Below are positions 54,200 to 57,189 of a DNA stretch of 57,189 nt, piece by piece. A program made the position numbers and the translations under genes. Source of the stretch: Branchiostoma floridae (lineage: Eukaryota; Chordata; Leptocardii; Amphioxiformes; Branchiostomatidae); NCBI RefSeq assembly GCF_000003815.2, contig NW_023365714.1, positions 125,104 to 182,292 of the forward strand, read 5' to 3'. Below the pieces are notes generated by a model, which did not search any database, had not been told where the DNA came from, and worked only from the letters and a program-made list of their open reading frames with translations. Within the stretch, counting starts at the first letter, position 1. Each line of letters begins with the position of its first letter.

Positions 54200-55440
54200 T
54201 GGTATGAATCATGGCCCTATATTTCTATGGCGGCGGCATCTCAACCCCGGCTCAGCAACTATGGTCGTTCAAAGTACCGGCTACATAGATTTTGGCAAGT
54301 GCTTCGTGATAAGCAAACAGCCATAAAACATCAGTTAGGTTTCAAGATAGTCGAAGGCTATTGATCATTGTCAAACTAAACAAAGCGTCACAATTTGACC
54401 TCCATAAACAAAGCAAACAGCTCTAAGCATCAAACATCTTGTTATGCAGTGAACTGGCCATTGATGAATTTTAAAGTAAACAACGTGTCATTGTTCAGAA
54501 TTTGGAATAAGCTTGTTATTATTGTTTTGGGACCAGTAAGCAAAGACGTAATCAGAGGTATGTCCTGATCTTTTGTAAGGACTTTATAGGGAAGCTAACT
54601 TCATTGCATGTGTCCTTAAGTCGGTCTTACATGGAATTACACAGCAAAACAGTTCAATATTGACGGTATGCCGCCTCTGGTCATAATTGTTTTCTTTGTT
54701 GTCCTTTGGTTATGTCTCTTTTGTATGAATCATGGTCCTACGTTTGTTTTGCGGCGGCATCTCAATCCCCACCCGGCAACACTGGCCATACAGAGTTAGT
54801 AACATAGATTGTGCCAGCTGCTTTGTAATCAGCAAACAGCATAATATACTGTCGTACTGAGGTCACCTGAGTAGCGCAGAATATCAGCTCGCTCTAGACA
54901 CTTGCGATGTAGCCCCGCCTATTGTAAGCTTCTCGCTATTCAGCCCCTGGCGCGAAAGGGAGTAGTCGGCCCACCAAATGACAATAAAACTAACAACAGT
55001 AAACCTTGTGATAAGCAAACAGCAGTGAACAAATAGCCTGTAAAGCATCTAAAGGCCATTGATCACGTAAAGTTAGACAAATTGTTACCCATTGACCTGC
55101 ATAAATAAAGGCGTCTATAAGCAAACAGCTGTTAACATCAGAGAGCTTATTATGCAGTGAAATAGCCATTGATCAATGGCAAAGTAAACAAAGTGTCGTT
55201 GTTTTGGGCCGATAAACAAAAGGCATGACCTGAGCCTTTGTAAGAACCAGTGGACCTTTTAGGGAAGCTAAATTCATTTCATGTGCCCTTAACATACGTC
55301 AGTCTAACTCGGAAGATACTAGCCTGAGTATTATCCTCCTTAGTTTACTCAGGCTATGGAATTACAGAAACATCTTCAAAGTTCAGTATTTACGATATGC
55401 CACCTCTGGTCAGACAATAAGGCGGCAAGTTTTTTCTTGT
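54200..55440. repeat. tandem duplication of a ~540-bp non-coding unit
   Basis: 54200-54727 (GTATGAATCATGGCCCTA, GGCGGCATCTCAA, AAGCAAACAGC, TATGCCGCCTCTGGTCA) is repeated with divergence from 54728 to about 55425. The second copy carries extra internal sequence and a 37-bp inverted-repeat insertion at 55320-55356. No ORF. Confidence 0.7.
55320..55356. mobile_element. 37-bp mini inverted-repeat element
   Basis: TAGCCTGAGTATTATCCTCC ... AGTTTACTCAGGCTA, same termini as 6365-6426. The other copy of the surrounding duplication, near 54630, has none, so it is probably an insertion. Confidence 0.55.
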
Positions 55441-56012
55441 TGTTCTCCGGCTAAAGTTTGTAAACTGTGGGAGAGACAAATAGTGTCAAGTCAAAGTAGT
55501 CATATGGGTCCAGACCGCGAAATTACTCCTTGTGTACTTTGAATGGTTATTCTGACTGTACAAAGTGCAGTGATTGTCCTCAATGAGTAATCAACAGAAT
55601 TAACTCGCATAATATTTTTCATGTGTAAAACGAAAGTGTTAAAGTATATGTGACGTAAAGAAATGTACAGAAAGCAATCATTGTGCTTATCTAACAATCG
55701 CCTCAGATGCAGACGAACTTGCAAATATGCTAACATCGCATAACATAGAAGCTGACATAACTACAAGAATTACTTACTACTACTAACTACAGAAATTACA
55801 AAATGGGACCAAATACGTCATTTACCAGCCGACAGTTTGCTTGGTGAATCGAACCTTCTTTCTGTTGCATCAAACCCCGTAACCAGCAAACGTTTTCTCA
55901 ACCATGTGAGATGTTATACTTACCTAAATAGGACATTATAGAAACATCTCAGATAAAACTATCAAAGTTATTTAATAGTTATTTCCTCTAAGGAAGTAAC
56001 ATAGAAATCATA
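55441..56012. other. no gene recognised
   Basis: AT-rich, short frames only. Confidence 0.45.
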
Positions 56013-56034
56013 TCAAAAGTGACAAAATGAGCCA

Positions 56035-56588
56035 CTTACCAGCTGCCTGTCACGATGTAAGGGGTACTCAACCCCCTTCCTGCTGGCCATATGCCGTATC
56101 CAGCCCAATTTGGAGACCAAGGCTTTCCTTAACGGTGTGAATGTTGATATGATTCCAACGAAATCCTCTCGTGTCTTTACTTGTTCTAAGCCAAGTCCAA
56201 GTGTTCTGATTTTTCCTGCCTCCGTCCTAGCCGACACAGACCCTGTTACTAAGTTTTGGCCGTAGAAGGCGTTAGTATCAATTTACTGACATTGGTTGTC
56301 AATCGTATATTGTTGTCTAGAAGTGGTTAAATCGCGATTTATTGTTATAGCCGAGTCATATCCCCATGCAAACACACTGGTTGTTTGTACGGGCGTGTAT
56401 TGTTCCGAGGTGGTTAAATCGTCATTACTGTAATTGCTGATCGTGTATTGTGTTGTAGCTGAGTTATATCCCCATTTATACACCCTGGTTCTTGGTACAC
56501 CTTTGTACAGACGCTGTTTGGATGTTTGATCATTGTTTAGATTAAAGACTACACGGGCAAAGTGCAACGGTAACACATCGTCAGTCAT
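56035..56588 (-). pseudogene. unidentified coding-like segment with one in-frame TAA
   Basis: From ATG 56588 an open frame of 101 codons contains internally repeated text (RVYKWGYNSATTQYTI, VFAWGYDSAITINRDLTTS) and stops at TAA 56283. The same frame then continues open for more than 65 codons (NAFYGQNLVTGSVSARTEAG, KIRTLGLGLEQVKTREDFVG, LVSKLGWIRHM) to a donor-like CAGCTG|GTAAGT at about 56035. A GTAAAT donor overlapping the TAA would allow the first part to be spliced instead. No family recognised. A degenerate second copy lies at 56610-56960. Confidence 0.35.
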
Positions 56589-56609
56589 AGTGACACCTGG
56601 GTAAGATGG

Positions 56610-56960
56610 GATTTGAGTTTTCTAACTCCACACCTGCAGGAAGTACGAATCCAGTACCAAAGGTTTACTTAACCTTGTGAAAGAATTAAGACTTTACCAG
56701 TTCTAAGACAAGTCCAAGTGTTCTTGTCTTCCCTGACTCCGTCTCACCCGACACAAACCCTGTAACTACGCTGCAGGTTTGGCTGTAGAGGCAATTAGAC
56801 TCAATATACTGAGTTACTGACGTTGGCCGTTGGACGTGTATTGTTGTAGTGAGGCGTTTATCACTATTTAGCTACTTTCTTTGTTGGTCGTGTATTGTTG
56901 TAGCGCCTGAGTTAAATATCCATTTACATCCTTCCTGACTGTTGGTCCGTCTTTGTACAG
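56610..56960 (-). pseudogene. degenerate second copy of the 56.0-56.6 kb segment
   Basis: Aligns with the neighbouring segment (AGAACACTTGGACTTG, CAATACACG, GTCAGTAA), but several stops break the frame, including one at the same place as the TAA of the first copy. Confidence 0.5.
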
Positions 56961-57189
56961 AGTGATTACCTACCTCCCCAGACTCTATGTGTTGCGTAAA
57001 CTAAATTTGTGTGATGCACTATTTTTGATTAATCTAATGGGGGTAAGGTCTTGACCTAGTCATGTCTGTGCGTCTGCCTTTGTTTTGGTGTTTATACCAA
57101 TCCCAAGACACAATGCAATTACCATGCATCCTCAGTACTAGTACTGCCTTTTTGGCCGTAAAATGACCGCAGAGTTGGACAGGGCTGCA

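Noticed and set aside
56283-56285. Selenocysteine or readthrough at the internal stop
   Set aside because: The codon is TAA, not TGA, and there is no sign of a readthrough context.

Overview
This window looks like animal nuclear DNA, most likely from a cephalochordate (Branchiostoma). The grounds are spliced genes with GT-AG introns, large lineage-specific families of TPR and LRR proteins, a 5S-rRNA-derived SINE, several LINE fragments, and a high density of short inverted-repeat elements and tandem repeats. The species assignment rests on overall character and is not proven. One run of 100 Ns (29395-29494) is an assembly gap.

Layout. The first 13 kb is gene-poor: an E-box/CRE cluster (about 320-490), one orphan exon-like ORF (1065-1276, minus), a 77-bp satellite array (about 3.65-5.69 kb), microsatellites and several MITE-like elements. 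A small LRR membrane protein gene (13010-14162, minus) follows, interrupted by one extra G in a G8 run. From 17.2 to 22.9 kb lie broken pieces of a TPR gene on the minus strand. A plus-strand segment carrying the last two exons and 3' UTR of a parvin gene (19197 to about 20.74 kb) sits between them.

The centre (23.1-37.3 kb) holds two paralogous four-exon minus-strand genes. Each encodes helical/TPR-like N-terminal repeats, a DUF294/GlnD-like nucleotidyltransferase fold and a long array of 44-residue TPR units. The copy at 32228-37346 is intact (1442 aa deduced). The copy at 23062-28630 is truncated by a 296-bp MITE with perfect 11-bp terminal inverted repeats and a 4-bp target-site duplication. 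The rest of its array continues in the same frame beyond the MITE.

The right third (40.9-53.9 kb) holds three tandem minus-strand genes for type I LRR receptors (signal peptide, LRRNT, 9-10 LRRs, LRRCT, stalk, one TM helix, cytoplasmic tail ending in a conserved R-P-x-L-P-P-I motif). Each coding region is one exon just after a 3' splice site. One receptor has a 39-unit mucin-like decapeptide stalk. Upstream of two of them are related modules combining an RFX X-box-like site, a CRE-like site and a CTCF-like site. A splice-donor-like upstream motif is also shared between LRR and TPR genes.

The LRR genes probably encode surface recognition receptors. The nucleotidyltransferase-TPR proteins are probably cytoplasmic proteins of unknown substrate. 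An innate-immune role for the cluster is inference from domain content and birth-and-death evolution. The last kilobases (54-57 kb) contain tandemly duplicated non-coding DNA and two degenerate copies of an unidentified coding-like segment.
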